Positions 34,155 to 46,916 of a stretch of DNA of 64,000 nucleotides are shown here, piece after piece; the stretch's first letter is position 1; every line of letters starts with the position of its first letter. The stretch spans positions 1 to 64,000 of the forward strand of contig JAOTON010002116.1 of assembly GCA_034440635.1 (NCBI GenBank), read 5' to 3'. The DNA is from Lepas anatifera (Eukaryota; Arthropoda; Thecostraca; Lepadidae). The notes below the pieces were generated by a model. The model made no database searches, had not been told where the DNA came from, and saw only the letters and a program-made list of their open reading frames with translations. The position numbers were made by a program, and so were the translations under genes.

Positions 34155-37100
34155 ATCAGCTCTCTAGCTCTGAGAAAGTACTGTTGGACACTGACGAGGA
34201 AAACCGATAAGGCTTACTCTATTTTTATGAGGGTTGGAATCCTCGATTTGGACCTTTTTCTATAGTGTGTTTTTCTTACTCTTAATGTACCGCATTTCAG
34301 ACATCTATATTTTCAGTTGTTAAACCTCAACTTCATTTTAACACTTCTAAATACTGCATCACGTATGACAACTCGAGTCGCTGCGACCCTGGCCTGAGGG
34401 AGCGATAGAGTAGGAAATCCAATGATGGAAAACATGGCCGACACTTACCAGACGCCAGGGGCGCGCCCAGGTAACACTAAAGCGTCGTCACGACTGAAAA
34501 TATTTTTGACCGTATTTTTTCTGTGTCTTATGATAATTTGCGATAGGATTTTTGTGTCGTCAGTAACATTTTAAGTTGGAGGAGCTTTTACTGGCCGGTC
34601 GCGCGCTTGGTAGGGAGGAGCGCCGGTCCCGAGTTTATCCTCGGCATGCCTCGTCGCTCAGCGACCCCCAAAGTTGGCACCGCTGCCCTCCCCTGTCTCG
34701 GCGCAGCCATCGCGCCTTTGTCCTCTCACACCGTGGAGGATACCCTCCGCCGGTGGGTTATGTTTCTGACTACCATGACCTATGCGTTTGGGGGAAGGGG
34801 GAGGGAGGGAGGGAGAGGGAGGTGGTGCGGCGGGTTGCCCGCCGAAGATTAAGATAAGGGTAAAAACTGTAGACTGGTAGTACAAAATAAAGCTAAGCAA
34901 AATGTCAGATCATACCATGGTCCGGAAATTGTTTTCGCTCAAAGTGGAGAGTGATGCCTAAATAAAAAATGGCTTTGAATGCTCAAAATTCGTTTTCATG
35001 TATTTCTTTTTTCTGAAAAGGATCAACAAGTTGCATGTTCTTAAGTCTCTCCGGGCCTACTCCTGTTTACCAAATAAAAGACATGGCTACTTATCGATTT
35101 AATTTTCAAGTGAAGTTAAAATTGCTTGCTGGTGAGGCCGAAAAATTGAAAAAGATACCTTTTTCCGCTTAAAATTTTGAGTTTCAGGATAGCGGATCGT
35201 ATATTACCTACTTCTCCGCTCTTTCTGGTTTTAGATAATGCTTTCTGAAATACGGAGCCGGGGGTCCGTATTTAAGCCGGGGGCTCCGCTACCAGTGTCC
35301 GAAAACTGGTTTTTCAGTAGGGTGCTGAGTGTAAAATTATTATTTGTTAATATAGTTTAAGAATGGAAAATTCAATAGTAGCAATATTGTGAGAGCCAAT
35401 TAAAGCCTTATGAACCCTTGTTTAAAGCCGAGGAATGTTACCTTATTATGAGAGCCAATGAAAACATTTCTAAACCTATTAAATCCTTACTTACAGAGGT
35501 GGAATATATTTTTAATGACAATTTTCCTGACTACCATACTTTGATCAATTGATATACGCTAGAATATTGCATTATGCTAAAACAAGTTTCACTTGAAATG
35601 TGATTGGACAATTTAGATAAAACTAACACAGATATGAGTGGAAAAGTAGCCATTTTCTAAAACACTGTGTGGGCTAGATTTTCGCGGAGTTGATCGCCAA
35701 TTTTTCCCCAATCAAAATCCGGTTGCTTTCATGCGGACGGAAAACGTCATCGAAATGTAAGCCAATTAATCATTTCGAAATATCAGAATGTATGGTTCAA
35801 TCTGTTTAAGGAGAGCACCCTGGGGTCAATTTATTTAGTAGTTATCAGACTTAGTTTCGAAGCGAAGCTTGAAGAGTTGGGCGCTATATGACCATACTGG
35901 TTGGCGCGCCTTTAAACTCAAATAACAAACAACGAAGCTTGAAGTGTGACTCGGGTTTTGCCACTCACCCACCCTCCGGTAAGACCTTGCTGAAAGTGTG
36001 TTTTCGCGAATAGTTTTCGAACTCGCCTACCTGCTGATAGGCTCACTCACGGACAGAGGATCCATGCGCATGCAGGCCAATATTTTTCATTTTCTCAGCC
36101 TCTGAACAAATAATATTTTTTATATAATAATATTTTTTTACTACAAAATTCTATAATATTTTTTACTACAAAATTCGATTTTTTAAACGTAAATATTTGC
36201 TTCAATCTTCTGCTCCTTCTACGGATGCGAAAAGCAAATAACAACTTGAAGCAAACAAGTCTGCAGAGTACCGTAAGGAAGATAAGCATGTTGGCCCGGA
36301 CTCTACCGCATGGCAGATGTAGAGGCGAACGCTCCATAAATAGCACGGGAGTCACGCCTTAACGACAGTGTTGAAACGCCGCACTGAAACGGATGTGGCG
36401 AGGAATTCCTATGAGACGCGTGAGTTCTGTTCAATACTTATACTCCCCGAACCGTGAGCTTGTATTTGATAGGCCACAACTCATCGTCGGGGTACCCAAA
36501 AGTATTCTGAATCACTGGTCAAAGTTAAAACATAGAACAACGGAAACTGAAAAACACCTCGATGAGCACATATAAATGTGTATGTTTTTAGAATCACCTT
36601 GTTTTCAGTTTTCAAGCGATGTATGATTTGTCCTTTGACTCGTTTCGCCGGACTCTGGACTGGGCCAGTTCCACCAAACCGTCGACGCTCGGGGTGGCCG
36701 CGTCGTCGCCAGTTTGCTTAGGTCATTGGCGGTGATCGCTGGCTACTGTGTGAGTTGAGCCATATTGAGAACTTGTACTCCCTCCGGCTCAGTGGATCGG
36801 TGTACGTCACAGCAGCTGAGTCCCATACAACTCTGCGATAGTCCGCCTTCGACCGCAAATGGGCACATTGTCAAGTTAAAACAAACGAAACATTTAGGTA
36901 TCCTCTCGGGTGACTTTCTGAAATGGTGAAATGGTAATGGCGGAATGCGTGTGGAAATTATAGCGAAGTTTACGAAAAAAGTTTTTTTACAAACATGTTA
37001 AGTGAGAAATAAGTTGCGAAAATTGGTCGGTAAAGTCGCAGGCCCAATGCAGATGATTCCAAGCTAACGGAGAGTGCCAGGGAAATTTGAAGGAAAACAT

Positions 37101-37850
37101 GCAACCATATTTTTGGGCCATATCATGAGTGTTTGGAATATCTTTTCTGTCGGGAACCCGTTCGGGATTTGCCAGCTCTCACCAAGGATAAATCAGTGAG
37201 TGTTCCTGGTCCTGTGGACGCACTCTGGGGTGTTCACTGTAAAGGAAGCAACACGTCTTTTGATCTTATCTTTGAGAATGTATGGTTTTGAAGTACCGAT
37301 GAGCGGATGAAGTCTGACACGGGACGATAGGTGTAGAGTGTGGCTCCGGTTTGGTAACTCAGGCAGTAATTTCTGTTTAGTAACTGCACCTAAGCCTTAT
37401 CATATCAGAAGTGATATGCCATCGGAAGTGATGTGATACGCCATATCACTGGCTGGCTTCGCCAGATAGTCTTTTCACACTTGCTCCGTATAAATGAGGG
37501 CTCCCGGCTACAGGATCCACATGAGTCCGTTCCCGCGTTCGGTGCGTAAAAAGAGCGTGCTGAAACTGCTCATGCATGCATGGTAAATGCATCGTGGAAT
37601 CGAGTTTTCGGCTATCAATACATAGAAACAAGGTCATCCAGATTCCGGGCAGGTCAGTGTCGTCTATTCACGTAAAGTATACCTGTATATCGGCGTGTTA
37701 AACAGTACACAAATGGTGATACAACCTTGTTTAACACTACAATGTGCGAGCTTTGCTTTAATATCTAGTTATGTTGCAGCAAAGTATGAAAATATATCGA
37801 CTTAGTCATGTTTATTTATTTGGGATACGGATTATGCTCCAACTCCATAG
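34155..37850. other. No gene; CpG-rich patch and short repeats
   Basis: Bases 34420-34860 are CpG-rich and contain a GGGA-type microsatellite (34793-34822). Bases 36105-36180 are a TATAATATTTTT-rich block. No exon could be supported. Confidence 0.35.
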
Positions 37851-37855
37851 TGTTT

Positions 37856-38176
37856 CCGGCTGGTCAATATCACATTTGAATACGGAGCCTGCCCTAACCT
37901 GCATCTCCTGCTAATCAATGCTGTAAAGTTTGCATACGGAGCCTGCCCTAACCTGCATCTCCGGCTGGTCAATGTTATGAAGTTTGCATACGGAGCCTGC
38001 TCTAACCTGCATCCCCGGCTGGTCAATGTTATGAAGTTTGAATACGGAGCCTGCCCTAACCTGCATCCCCGGCTGGTCAATGCTATGAAGTTTGAATACG
38101 GAGCCTGCCCTAACCTGCATCTCCTGCTAATCAATGCTATGAAGTTTGGATACGGAGCCTGCCCTAACCTGCATCT
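37856..38176. repeat. 54-bp tandem repeat array
   Basis: Six copies of a 54-bp unit with the core TACGGAGCCTGCCCTAACCT. The units are highly similar. Because 54 is a multiple of three, frames stay open through it on both strands, yielding an 18-residue periodic peptide. There is no start or splice context to make this a gene. Confidence 0.92.
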
Positions 38177-38179
38177 CTG

Positions 38180-39100
38180 GGATGACTTCCCAGGAACTGC
38201 CCCGCAGACGGAAGTGCACCTTATACATTTGGGTTTAACACAAATGACGGCTTCCCTCCACCCTTATTCGGGGTGTAATTTTATCTTGGCACTGGAAAAA
38301 CGTTCCTCGAGAATGATGGTCCTGAAGGCCGGAAACATGTGCTAGGTACGTTAGAAGTGGTCGGTGAAAGCACATTCGCCGCGTGGAGTTTGCTGGCAGG
38401 GAAAAATATACCGGTCGCAAACTATACGAAGTAGCTCGACACGATTGAATCGACTCTGCTGAAGAGCCGTGCATTTCGCCGCGGTTGAAAAAGGCCGAGG
38501 CGCGATCGGTGTGTTGGATCCGCAGCTGACCGCCCGGTCGCTGTTGGGACAGTGTGCCGCGATGTTTTTGACATCTCCAGCAGTGTAACGATCAATGACT
38601 GAGAGCGCGCCGACCCGGGCTCCTCAGCTCGCGCTCTGTCTCTGCGCTCGGCTCTCTGCCCGCGCCGGAGTACCTATTCAGTCACTCGTTTTAAGGCGCC
38701 CGGGAGCTCATGGGGGCGTGATGTAACACGGTGAAACATGACTGGCGGTTCCAGGCAGGGTATGGAAAACACTTAACATGGTATTTGCTGAATGGCGGTT
38801 TCAGGCAGAGTATGGAAAACAGTTCTTATGCTATTTGCAGAAAGGCTTATGCATGTTGGTGCTCCTTAGAAATGAAAATATTTATCATCATCATCATCAT
38901 CATGTATTTCATCAAAAACAAGACAAAACATAAATTGAACACTTCGATTGCCGCAAAAGCACAAATATGCTTAAATCAAGGCGCCTCTCGAGTCAACATC
39001 AACGCACAGTATAACACCGCCTGGATCGTCAGCTCCTCCATGTGTGTGTGTGTGTGTCACCACCCCGTGAGACGCCAGGGCATGAAATAATTTTAATGGT
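38180..39100. other. CpG-rich patch, short duplication, microsatellites
   Basis: Bases 38440-38730 are CpG-rich with a TTCAGTC initiator-like motif near 38677. A ~65-bp unit containing ACTGGCGGTTCCAGGCAG is present twice (38740-38850). ATC and TG microsatellites occur near 38883 and 39043. Confidence 0.45.
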
Positions 39101-39123
39101 GAAATATTTACTTAGCTACTAGG

Positions 39124-39620
39124 TCAGGATTGAAACCTCTCTGTTGAGATTATAAATTTAAATGTTTCTTGAGCTACTGCATAGTCCTGCTTACTAGTTA
39201 GAGAATGTCCCCTCAGTAGTATATCTAGTTTTTTAGCATTGTTAAGATAAGCAAAGTTTGTGTTTAGTATTTCTGATATTCTGTTCGATAGGTGTGTTCT
39301 CTGATTTAAGTACTTTGGACAGCCAAGAAAGAAATGTTTAATATCTTCGCAACGATATCCACATTCGCATGACGGTACTGCACACTTTTGGACTGAATAT
39401 AGGTGACTGTTTAGCTGAGACATTCCTATTCGGAAATGGGTTAGTAGTGAGTTTTGTAGTTTGGATCAGTAAGAGTAGTATTTTGGAGGTTTGTTTATCC
39501 CTAGTAGCTCTGTCACACCTTTCTTGAACATTGCCTGAGAGTTACAAGCCTTAATCCCCGCTGGTAGTTGATTATATAACTTAGTTGTACTCCGCAAAAA
39601 GAATTTCTGAAGTTATTAGT
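39124..39620 (-). pseudogene. LINE C-terminal fragment
   Basis: The - strand frame at 39124-39423 contains L-N-S-H-L-Y, then C-E-C-G-Y, E-D-I-K-H-F-F-L-G-C-P-K-Y and a following Arg. This is the Cys-rich tail typical of CR1/Jockey-like LINE proteins. Just upstream, to about 39610, another stretch of the same frame reads L-Y-N-Q-L-P-A-G-I-K and F-K-K-G-V-T-E-L-L, also typical of that region, but with a stop near 39470. It is 5'-truncated and dead. Confidence 0.8.
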
Positions 39621-39645
39621 TCTAAAGGGCAACAGAGTTCTATAC

Positions 39646-39647
<2 letters not shown>

Positions 39648-39682
<35 letters not shown>
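39648..39682. repeat. (AT)n microsatellite
   Basis: An uninterrupted AT dinucleotide run. Confidence 0.95.
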
Positions 39683-39684
<2 letters not shown>

Positions 39685-40009
39685 GGATGCATGTTCACAC
39701 TTGTGTATGAATGTGATAAGAAAGTTTTAATGATTTCATTTCTTAATAGCCATTGTGGAGATACAATGGAAACTGGTCGAATTTGGTTACCCTTGGTACC
39801 ATTCTGCATCATCTTTAACGTGAAAGCAGATTGAGAATAGGGCAACTCGAAAAACTGCTTAGAAAAAAAACATTAAAAGGCGAAACCGCTATTGTATTGT
39901 ATGCATTACATACACCCCACAGACGCACTGAGGCGTTTTCGGGCACTATGGTGTCCCCAACTCTCAATCTGTCGAAGGGGATACTGGTGATCAGGAAGCC
40001 ATTTTTCAG

Positions 40010-40125
40010 TATTCCCGCTCGGGATTTGAACCCGGGACAGCGGCGTGGAGGCCCAGCGCGCTGCGGCTGTTCCCCTCTTCCCTTGCCAGGAGGTAACCGA
40101 TTGAGAAGAGCGAAGAGAAGTTCTC
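40010..40125 (-). mobile_element. tRNA-derived SINE head or tRNA pseudogene
   Basis: On the - strand GTCCCGGGTTCAAATCCCGA is an excellent box B with its stem. It is preceded by CAGCGCGCTGGGCCTCC, the usual D-arm/anticodon side text of SINE heads. The 5' part does not fold into a full tRNA. Confidence 0.6.
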
Positions 40126-40774
40126 GGGTTTGTTGGCTGGCTGTTTCAGCTGAGCCTATCTCGTTACGCCGTAGGTTCCACATCAGGGTGGTCCGTAAGA
40201 TCGATTCACGACCGTCTGACGAGAAGTCGGCAGCTGGGAACTAGTGTCTTTCACACACTAGGTGGATATCTTTGTCTAATTGCCTTGTAGTTGTTCTGTT
40301 TGTTTTGCGTGCAGTACAATTACATTGCCTAATCTCTATTTGGCTTTACCTTTTTTATTTAAGACTCCTTTTTTGCATAAACCCCGGGATAACACTGCTT
40401 TGTATGAAACAATTATTATTAAAGCTATTTAGAAGCTATATCCAGCATGATAAGAGTGTTTATTGTGCTCTAGACTAAACTCTGAAAGAGAGTCGTCGTT
40501 ATTGCCTTATGAAAGTCACCGATTTCATTATCGAGCTACCGTTATCGAATCCACCGTTTTCAGCACCATCGAACCATCGTTATCGAACTCTGGTGAAATT
40601 TTCGAGTGTCCCCAAGTGGTAATGGTGACCAAGGCTGAACATAATTATGTGCAGTCAATTTCATAAAAGCGCTGGGTTTGGACCAATAACAAATGGCTTA
40701 TATTGATCTCACTTATTATAAGTGCAAAATGACACAGGCAGTCGAGGCGGCCTTAGCCATTAATGTCGATGGAT

Positions 40775-41056
40775 CATGCGCGGATATGAGGGGGGGGCAC
40801 GTGCCCCTCGGATCGACCCTCGGCGCCGCCTGAAATAGTCACGGCGCCCCCTTGAAGGTCGAGGCTGCCCTTTGAAATGTCGTTTCCCACCCCTCGCCCC
40901 CAGGATGCGAAAATCGGCGCCCACCGATAGGATTTTGCGCCATTTGATAGGTTTTGCCGGTCAAAAGTGGAGGCCTCCTGGTCTGGATGGCGCCCCCGTC
41001 TGGATGGCACCCACCCGAAGGTGCTCCCTCGATCCGCAGTCCTGGATCCGCCTATG
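40775..41056 (-). mobile_element. hAT-type MITE, 282 bp, with 8-bp duplication
   Basis: Right terminus CTGGATCCGCCTATG and a decayed left terminus CATGCGCGGATATGAG. The flanks CGATGGAT (40767-40774) and CGATGAAT (41057-41064) agree at seven of eight. The interior is the reverse of 13103-13380. Assigned to - to follow the sister's orientation. Confidence 0.85.
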
Positions 41057-42189
41057 CGATGAATCTCACCGATTTCCGCAAGCGCTCCTGTGCTTTAGGA
41101 CGATGTTTTTTATGAAATCTTTGGCGTTTGTCTTGGGCATCCCACCACGTGGCTCGTCTAGTTTAACGTTTCTTCTGTAGCTTGGTGCTGCCGTGGAATG
41201 ATGCGCGCCTGTCTACCTGGGCTGCAGTAGGGGCTGGCGGTGCACAGGTCATTGCCCTGGCGCGCTGGAATGGGCGGGTAAACGCCTGGACTCGTGCGAG
41301 AGGCGCACCGATACGAAAGAAACACTCGCGAAAACACCGCGACAGCGTAGGGTGCACTGAGCGTACCCGTGCGCTGAGATGGCTTCGCACGGCTCCCCCT
41401 CACCGCCCCCCCATTCCCGTCGGCTTTGAAAGTAGGGAACGAGGATGACAGCCCCCCCATTTTTGGACCGGCGTGGACGCTCCTGGTCCCCATCACTTAT
41501 CTCATGCTGGTTTGTAATCAGTTTTGGATTTGAAGAGTGCGCCGACTTCCACGGTCACATGTCTCTCTTAGACTCCTAACAAATTTAAAGGATTGAAATT
41601 TTGAAAACAGCTCTCATTTTTCCAAGCTTTGAATCGTTGAGGTCTCATTTGAATAGTTTAAAGACTGATAAAGCGCAAAATGTCTGAAAGTGGGCCGTTT
41701 CGTGTGACTTGGTAGGTGGTCCTTACATACACCCCATTGGGCAAGAGAGTAACACCAGACCCGCCCGAGAGAACAATTAAATACTTGAAAATCAACATCT
41801 TTATTTCAGGTGACAGCCTATATAGCGACCTAGACAATTGTTTGGAGTACCTGTGGTCTATATTTATTCTTTTGTATAGCTCCTGGTTCGTTCAATGCAT
41901 TGCCGTCTAATATTGCTTCCGGTTTGTACAATTTGCAATTGGGTTTCGCGGTTGTAGTAGCCAATCGGAAACGTTTCAGTGTCAAGTTTGCTGGAAAAGC
42001 TGGAGCTGGATGTTGATGCTTTGAAGCCAAGGGGTCGCAGATCTATGGTTATGGGAATGCTTTGAAATTCCTGGATCGAAAGGGTTCTATATTTAAAATG
42101 ACAAATCGATGTCTAAACGTATGTGATAATGGATAGGTATAATGCAATGTCATCAATAATGCCATGTTTTTATGACGGAATTAATGACC

Positions 42190-42300
42190 GACCGGGTTTC
42201 TTAGTTGGGAGAGCATTAGGCTCCGGACTTGCTTTGTAATACCTATGCTGTGGTAGAAGAACACGGACAATTCTTGGGGTCGATTCTCTTAATCCTACGG
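42190..42300 (+). mobile_element. tRNA-derived SINE head (tentative)
   Basis: TTAGTTGGGAGAGCATTAGG resembles box A and the D-arm. GGGGTCGATTCTC, about 80 bases on, resembles a decayed box B. No tail or duplication was found. Confidence 0.4.
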
Positions 42301-44227
42301 CTTTCAGTCTGCACCTTTGATAGATCGCCTGGTGACGGATCCGTTTTGACCAGGGCTCAGGAATGCACCTCTCTCGTTACATGTTTTGGCCGAGTACAGT
42401 ACCCTTCACGCCTGGAGCGCGTCACCATGTCAGACGGATCGTGGGCCCTTTTTACGACGACAAGCGGGGTACAGAGTGGCCAAATGGGTTACAAGGACGA
42501 AACGGCGCAGGACCTTTTTGGGCCAAAATTTTCATTTGCTGCCCTGATTTAAATGTCCCATTGGCTAAATGCAGGAAACGGTAAACTAAGATAAATTGTT
42601 GAAGATGCATCTTGTTCTGTCTGAGAGTTTTAAGGAGAGCGGTGAGGCTGAACCTCGTCACTAATGTTGCTCTGCACAAGCTGCGTTTACCCAAGCGGAA
42701 GTACTGCCCAGCCCAGGGCTACTCAGCATGTACGGTGCCAGGGTGGACTTTTTGTGGGGAATAATCTGGAAGATTGGATTACAGCACACATGTTTGTTGT
42801 TTTCTCTTGAACTCAACTTCCGTGTTTTTAAACTACCGAATCGAATGTTGTCTTTAAACCCCACTCACCACGGTGCTGGACGCGCGCTTGATTTGTCTGT
42901 CAAACGCGCCATGCGCGCGTCCAGTAACGAGACAGGTGGGGGTTAAAGGCAATACTAGATTTGATCGTCTAAAAAGATGAGCGTTGAGTGCAGAAGAAAC
43001 AACAGCTATCCAAATGTTCCAGCATGCCCGAAAGTCAGCTCTGGTAACGTGCATGCTGGCGGGCTTCGTCTGGGTGTGGGAATTAATGCCATTACATGTA
43101 AACAGGACTTCAGCTAGAGCAAGCGGCTTTTTTAATTGTTTTTTGGTCGTCCAATTACTGACACCAATATCCATATGAAGTTATGCTCGTCTTTTCGACA
43201 CTATCGCTCAGGGCCTGAAAACATTCACAAGCAGGTACTTAAACACAGGTGGGGTGGAAAAAAACTGGCCGAATACAAACAGGCCGTCATTAAATGCCTA
43301 CAACATCCAAACAGGGAAGCAGCGTGAGGATGACGTAAGTGCGGTCGGATCCGGACCGACGGTGGGGGGGGGCAAGGGGGCCCAACATCGTGAAAACATT
43401 TTTTAAAGACAATCGGCAAAAATGAAGGGTTTTCGGGGCATTTTCCCGGTCCCCCGAATCTGGCAGAAGGTGTAAGGAACCGCTCACCAACAGCCGGTGC
43501 ACGGGATATCCATTGTTAGAAAGAATGTCCATCAATATTCATTGTTAATTTTTGAATAGTGGTATCTGGCGGGATCGAACAGTTATTCCGTCGATTTCAT
43601 CAAGAGCAAAGCCCTGTCAATATTTCCAGGTTGAAGGGTGTCCAGGATTTCGGGTCTGGTCGTGCGCCAGTCCCACACACCCGAACTACGGAGGCTTAGT
43701 GGCAAAACGTCCTTAACGAAGAACCATAATTGCCACCGTAGTGCATTTTCAGCAGCCTCAAAAACTTCACAAGAGAGAGCATAGCCTATACCTGTTGAGC
43801 TTGTGGTACATACACGACAATACCGGTTTGGAGTGCGGTTTCAGTGATGACAGCATTCAGCGGGCATGTTACGTAAATCAGGGCAGCCAACGAACATAAC
43901 TGCTGGAAACACTACGGTTTCGTCGCTGTAACCTGTGCGGCCACTGCAGCCTCTGCATCGCAAACATAACGGACGCCAGCCATATGACGAGGGGATGCGC
44001 TCCAGGAGTGATCATATCGTACTCCCCTATGGCTTCCAACGAGTGGGGGTGCGTTCCTGAGCTGTGCTCTAAATAGGTCACCCACCCGCCGATCTGTGTC
44101 GGACAAACCTCACCGTAGCACCCCAGGAGAATCGATCCCAGGCCTTGTATTTTTTTAAAGGTGTAACGGTGCACCAACTACTGAGGTCGTATGACGTCGG
44201 AGGGGAAAGGGGAAATGAACTAGGCTT

Positions 44228-44348
44228 GAGCCAGGGCAGAGTGCCAAATCCTGCCTCTGGGTAAGCTCGAACCCACGACACCCGGCACATATGCAATATC
44301 ATAGGCCGAGCCGAGCGCGTGCGCCAACCGACTGCGCTAGACCCCCTC
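44228..44348 (-). mobile_element. tRNA-derived SINE head or intron-bearing tRNA pseudogene
   Basis: On the - strand, box A TAGCGCAGTCGGTTGGCGC is very good, and box B lies in GTGGGTTCGAGCTTACC. The spacing between boxes is longer than in an ordinary tRNA (about 60 bases), and stems do not all pair. Confidence 0.5.
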
Positions 44349-44719
44349 CCCCGTCTCCAGGTCTTCTCCATGCACTGTCTTTGCATAAGCACTGGTACCG
44401 AACAACAGGCTGGAACAGTGATTTTTCTTGTTGTCAAACAATGAAACTATTGGTTAGACTGCAGTATGCTTATATGTTTCACATAGGAAGAAGAGCCTGT
44501 TGGTCATATTCTTGGTCGTCGAAAGCGGGCGGGGGAGGAGACGCCCCTCCCCAACTCAAGATTCCACCTCCACCCCTGGCCACCACCCGTCCGGGATCCG
44601 TCCCCCCGGGTGAAATTCCGTGGCGACTGTCCGGGTCAGGTCTCTCTCGGTGTTGGGATTGTACTAGCGCCTCCAGCGCAGTCGACGCTCAGATGTTTGC
44701 CACCAACGATAGTGGGAGT

Positions 44720-44859
44720 CAGTGGCGGAAAGAATGGGGCTGCCCCCCAAATATCAGAGTGCCTAGGATTAATGCATAGGAGGAGGCTGTTCCGAGGCAA
44801 TGGCGGGGAAGGCTCGAGCCCCCTAGCTCCCCCGAAATGTTGTCCTAGGTCCGGCACTG
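44720..44859 (+). mobile_element. Short hAT-type MITE, 140 bp
   Basis: Begins CAGTGGCGGAAAG and ends GGTCCGGCACTG. The flanks GTGGGAGT (44712-44719) and GTCAGAGT (44860-44867) agree at six of eight, suggesting an old duplication. Confidence 0.6.
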
Positions 44860-45033
44860 GTCAGAGTGGTGTTACTCTGTCATCGAACGGGGTTTTATAT
44901 GGAGACTTAAGCTACAAATGGCCGGAAAACTGTTCCTCTTTGGACTGCTTGCGCCGCGTCAGTTTTGGAGATATCGGAAACCCTTACAGACTGGCTCAGA
45001 ATTATTCGATTCGTGGTGAAATGAGAAGCGGTT

Positions 45034-46051
45034 TTAGCCCTCGCCTCACCGGGGGCATCCATGCCTCCTTAAGGTTGTTTTCGGGATAGCAGAAAAACGA
45101 CGAGACACAGCACCACGGTTGAGAGCTCTTTCTCTCACCCTATCATTTCCCACCATCCCTGAAATCACCCAAGGTCTGGTCACCAGGTGAGGTCAACCAA
45201 GGTCACCTCACCTCAACTTTTGAGCTCTATAAGAGCTACATTAGAGTTACATTTCTTAGTCGATAAATTTGAAACTTCCCACACTTCATGGCCCCTTCAG
45301 CGTCTACAAGGCGTATATCCGGGATTTTTCGATTTCGTGACCTGTGGCCAGGTCACGAGGTGACCTCTCCCTTTGAAAAAGCATGGGAAAAAGCTGTCTT
45401 GTTATCTAAAAGTCACAAAAACGATTTCAAATCCTCAGCTTGCTCAGAAAAGCGTTCTTGGGCACCCTTTCACGGATCCCAGGGGGTATATTTCCTTTTG
45501 ACCTTTCCAAGGTCACCAGGGGTCAAAAACAGTATTTTGACAATAACTTTTGACCTAATTAAGCCAGAGCGCTGACATAAACATCATCGTATATGTCTCG
45601 TCACTGGCTTTCATTTGATATACGGCAAGGTCACTTTCTGACCTTGTGACCTCAGGTCATACTAGGTCACGAGGTGACCTCTGGAGGTCAAACCACTGGC
45701 GGGAGGTCATTACGTTCAACATGCGAAAAAAGTCTGGAATTTTCCTATCAAATATACTTTACCAGATCTCAATAGTTTTAATGGCATAAGAGTTATGTCC
45801 AGTTTTCTTGAGCATTGCATATTTGAGTGCAAATAGCCTATCGTGACCTAACTTGACCTCTGGTGGTCAAACCGTTGACCTGTGTGCTTAAACATGCGAA
45901 GAAATTTCTTACTGAACTCACGCGAGCTTTCTAATGCACCTTGCAGATTTGCGCCAACCCCCATATTTTCGGAGTGAGAGGGCAGGTCATCGATGGCCCC
46001 CTCCCCAGTGGGGCGAAGGTGGCGCCGGACCCCCGTTGGGGCGCGGTTTAA
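45034..46051 (+). mobile_element. TTAA element family I, copy 3 (most complete)
   Basis: The left TTAA has become TTAG (45034-45037). The right TTAA is at 46048-46051. Interior 1010 bp, ends CCCTCGCC and GGGGCGCGG. It shows AGGTCA (45664-45669), TGACCT (45675-45680) and AGGTCA (45685-45690) in the same spacing as copy 2, and an unoccupied CCTAATTAAGC site near 45556. It lies inside the predicted ARID5-like intron 1. Confidence 0.87.
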
Positions 46052-46107
46052 AGTCCTAACCTTTTCGGTTTTTCATTAGGTGTCTTTAGTCATTTTTAGT
46101 GTGCAAA

Positions 46108-46250
46108 ATCAAACTGCTCTGTTGTATCAATATCAAGTTACTGTAGCCGTATCAAAATCAAATCACTGTACCGGTCCCGAAATCAACTTACTGTAGTGGC
46201 ACACAAATTCGATCACCAGTTGTATCAAAATCAAATTACTGCCATAGTCC
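46108..46250. repeat. Degenerate ~33-bp tandem repeat
   Basis: Four to five units around TATCAAAATCAAATTACTGT, diverged from each other. Confidence 0.65.
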
Positions 46251-46916
46251 CGGGGCGTAGCTATGTGTGCTTTTGGGGAGACAGGTGCATTCTCAATACA
46301 ATATTTTTGCATTATCAGAAGTCTGTTTGCATTGCCAATATTCCCTCTTACGGCCCTGTGAGAGCCGGCGATATCTACGACTCTGGCTGGAACGTTCCCC
46401 CTCCCCCCCGACCTCCCAGCCAAAACGTGGCCCCTGGCGCTATTTGCAAAATTAAATCGCTATGTAGGGCTTCCCTGACTCCCAACTAGTAAACGGTCGG
46501 GGTTCAGAGACTGCTTTGACAACAAATAATTAGTTTATGCCTCCTGGATGTATATATTACTTGGATTTTTTAACAATGACCCTTGATCGCTCGAGGTCGA
46601 TCATCGTGAGGCTGGGTTTATACTTATTGCTGATTCATGATTCTGAAGGGAAGCTGTATCCGAATTTTGGTTCACTTATTCTGCTCCATTTTCCGTCGAG
46701 TTAGAGGAGATCCGCCCAGCCACAACTTACGATCTTATAATCATGCTGCCGCACTGCGGCATCTATCAAAAGTGAACGAGAAGAGAACGATAATTATTTG
46801 CTCAATATCATAGAATGTACACTCGCGGCGTGGAATCGAGTGTACAGTCTCTCAGGACTATCGCTCCTCATAGATATCGTACCATCGTCCAGTCTTGACG
46901 GTTGGGGATTCCCCTG

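Larger units (their letters stand above)
41060..45030. other. Mostly unassigned; CpG-rich patch at 41190-41470
   Basis: The CpG-rich patch gives overlapping open frames on both strands with no known domain. SINE heads and a short hAT element are listed separately. At 43343-43362 a palindromic GGTCGGATCCGGACCGAC stands next to a G-run. I see no supportable exon. Confidence 0.35.

Noticed and set aside
34576..34900. Gene in a CpG-rich patch with overlapping frames
   Set aside because: Frames overlap on both strands and end in a GGGA microsatellite. No domain is seen.
37832..38345. Protein-coding genes in the 54-bp array region
   Set aside because: Frames are open on both strands because of the period and have no start or splice context. 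They are best explained as repeat artefacts.
41158..41496. Gene in the CpG-rich patch
   Set aside because: Several overlapping frames are open on both strands, as expected of CpG-rich DNA. No domain, splice pair or homologue is recognised.
42984..43327. Exon ending at the GTAAGT near 43337
   Set aside because: The upstream frame closes before the donor, and no acceptor or homology supports it.
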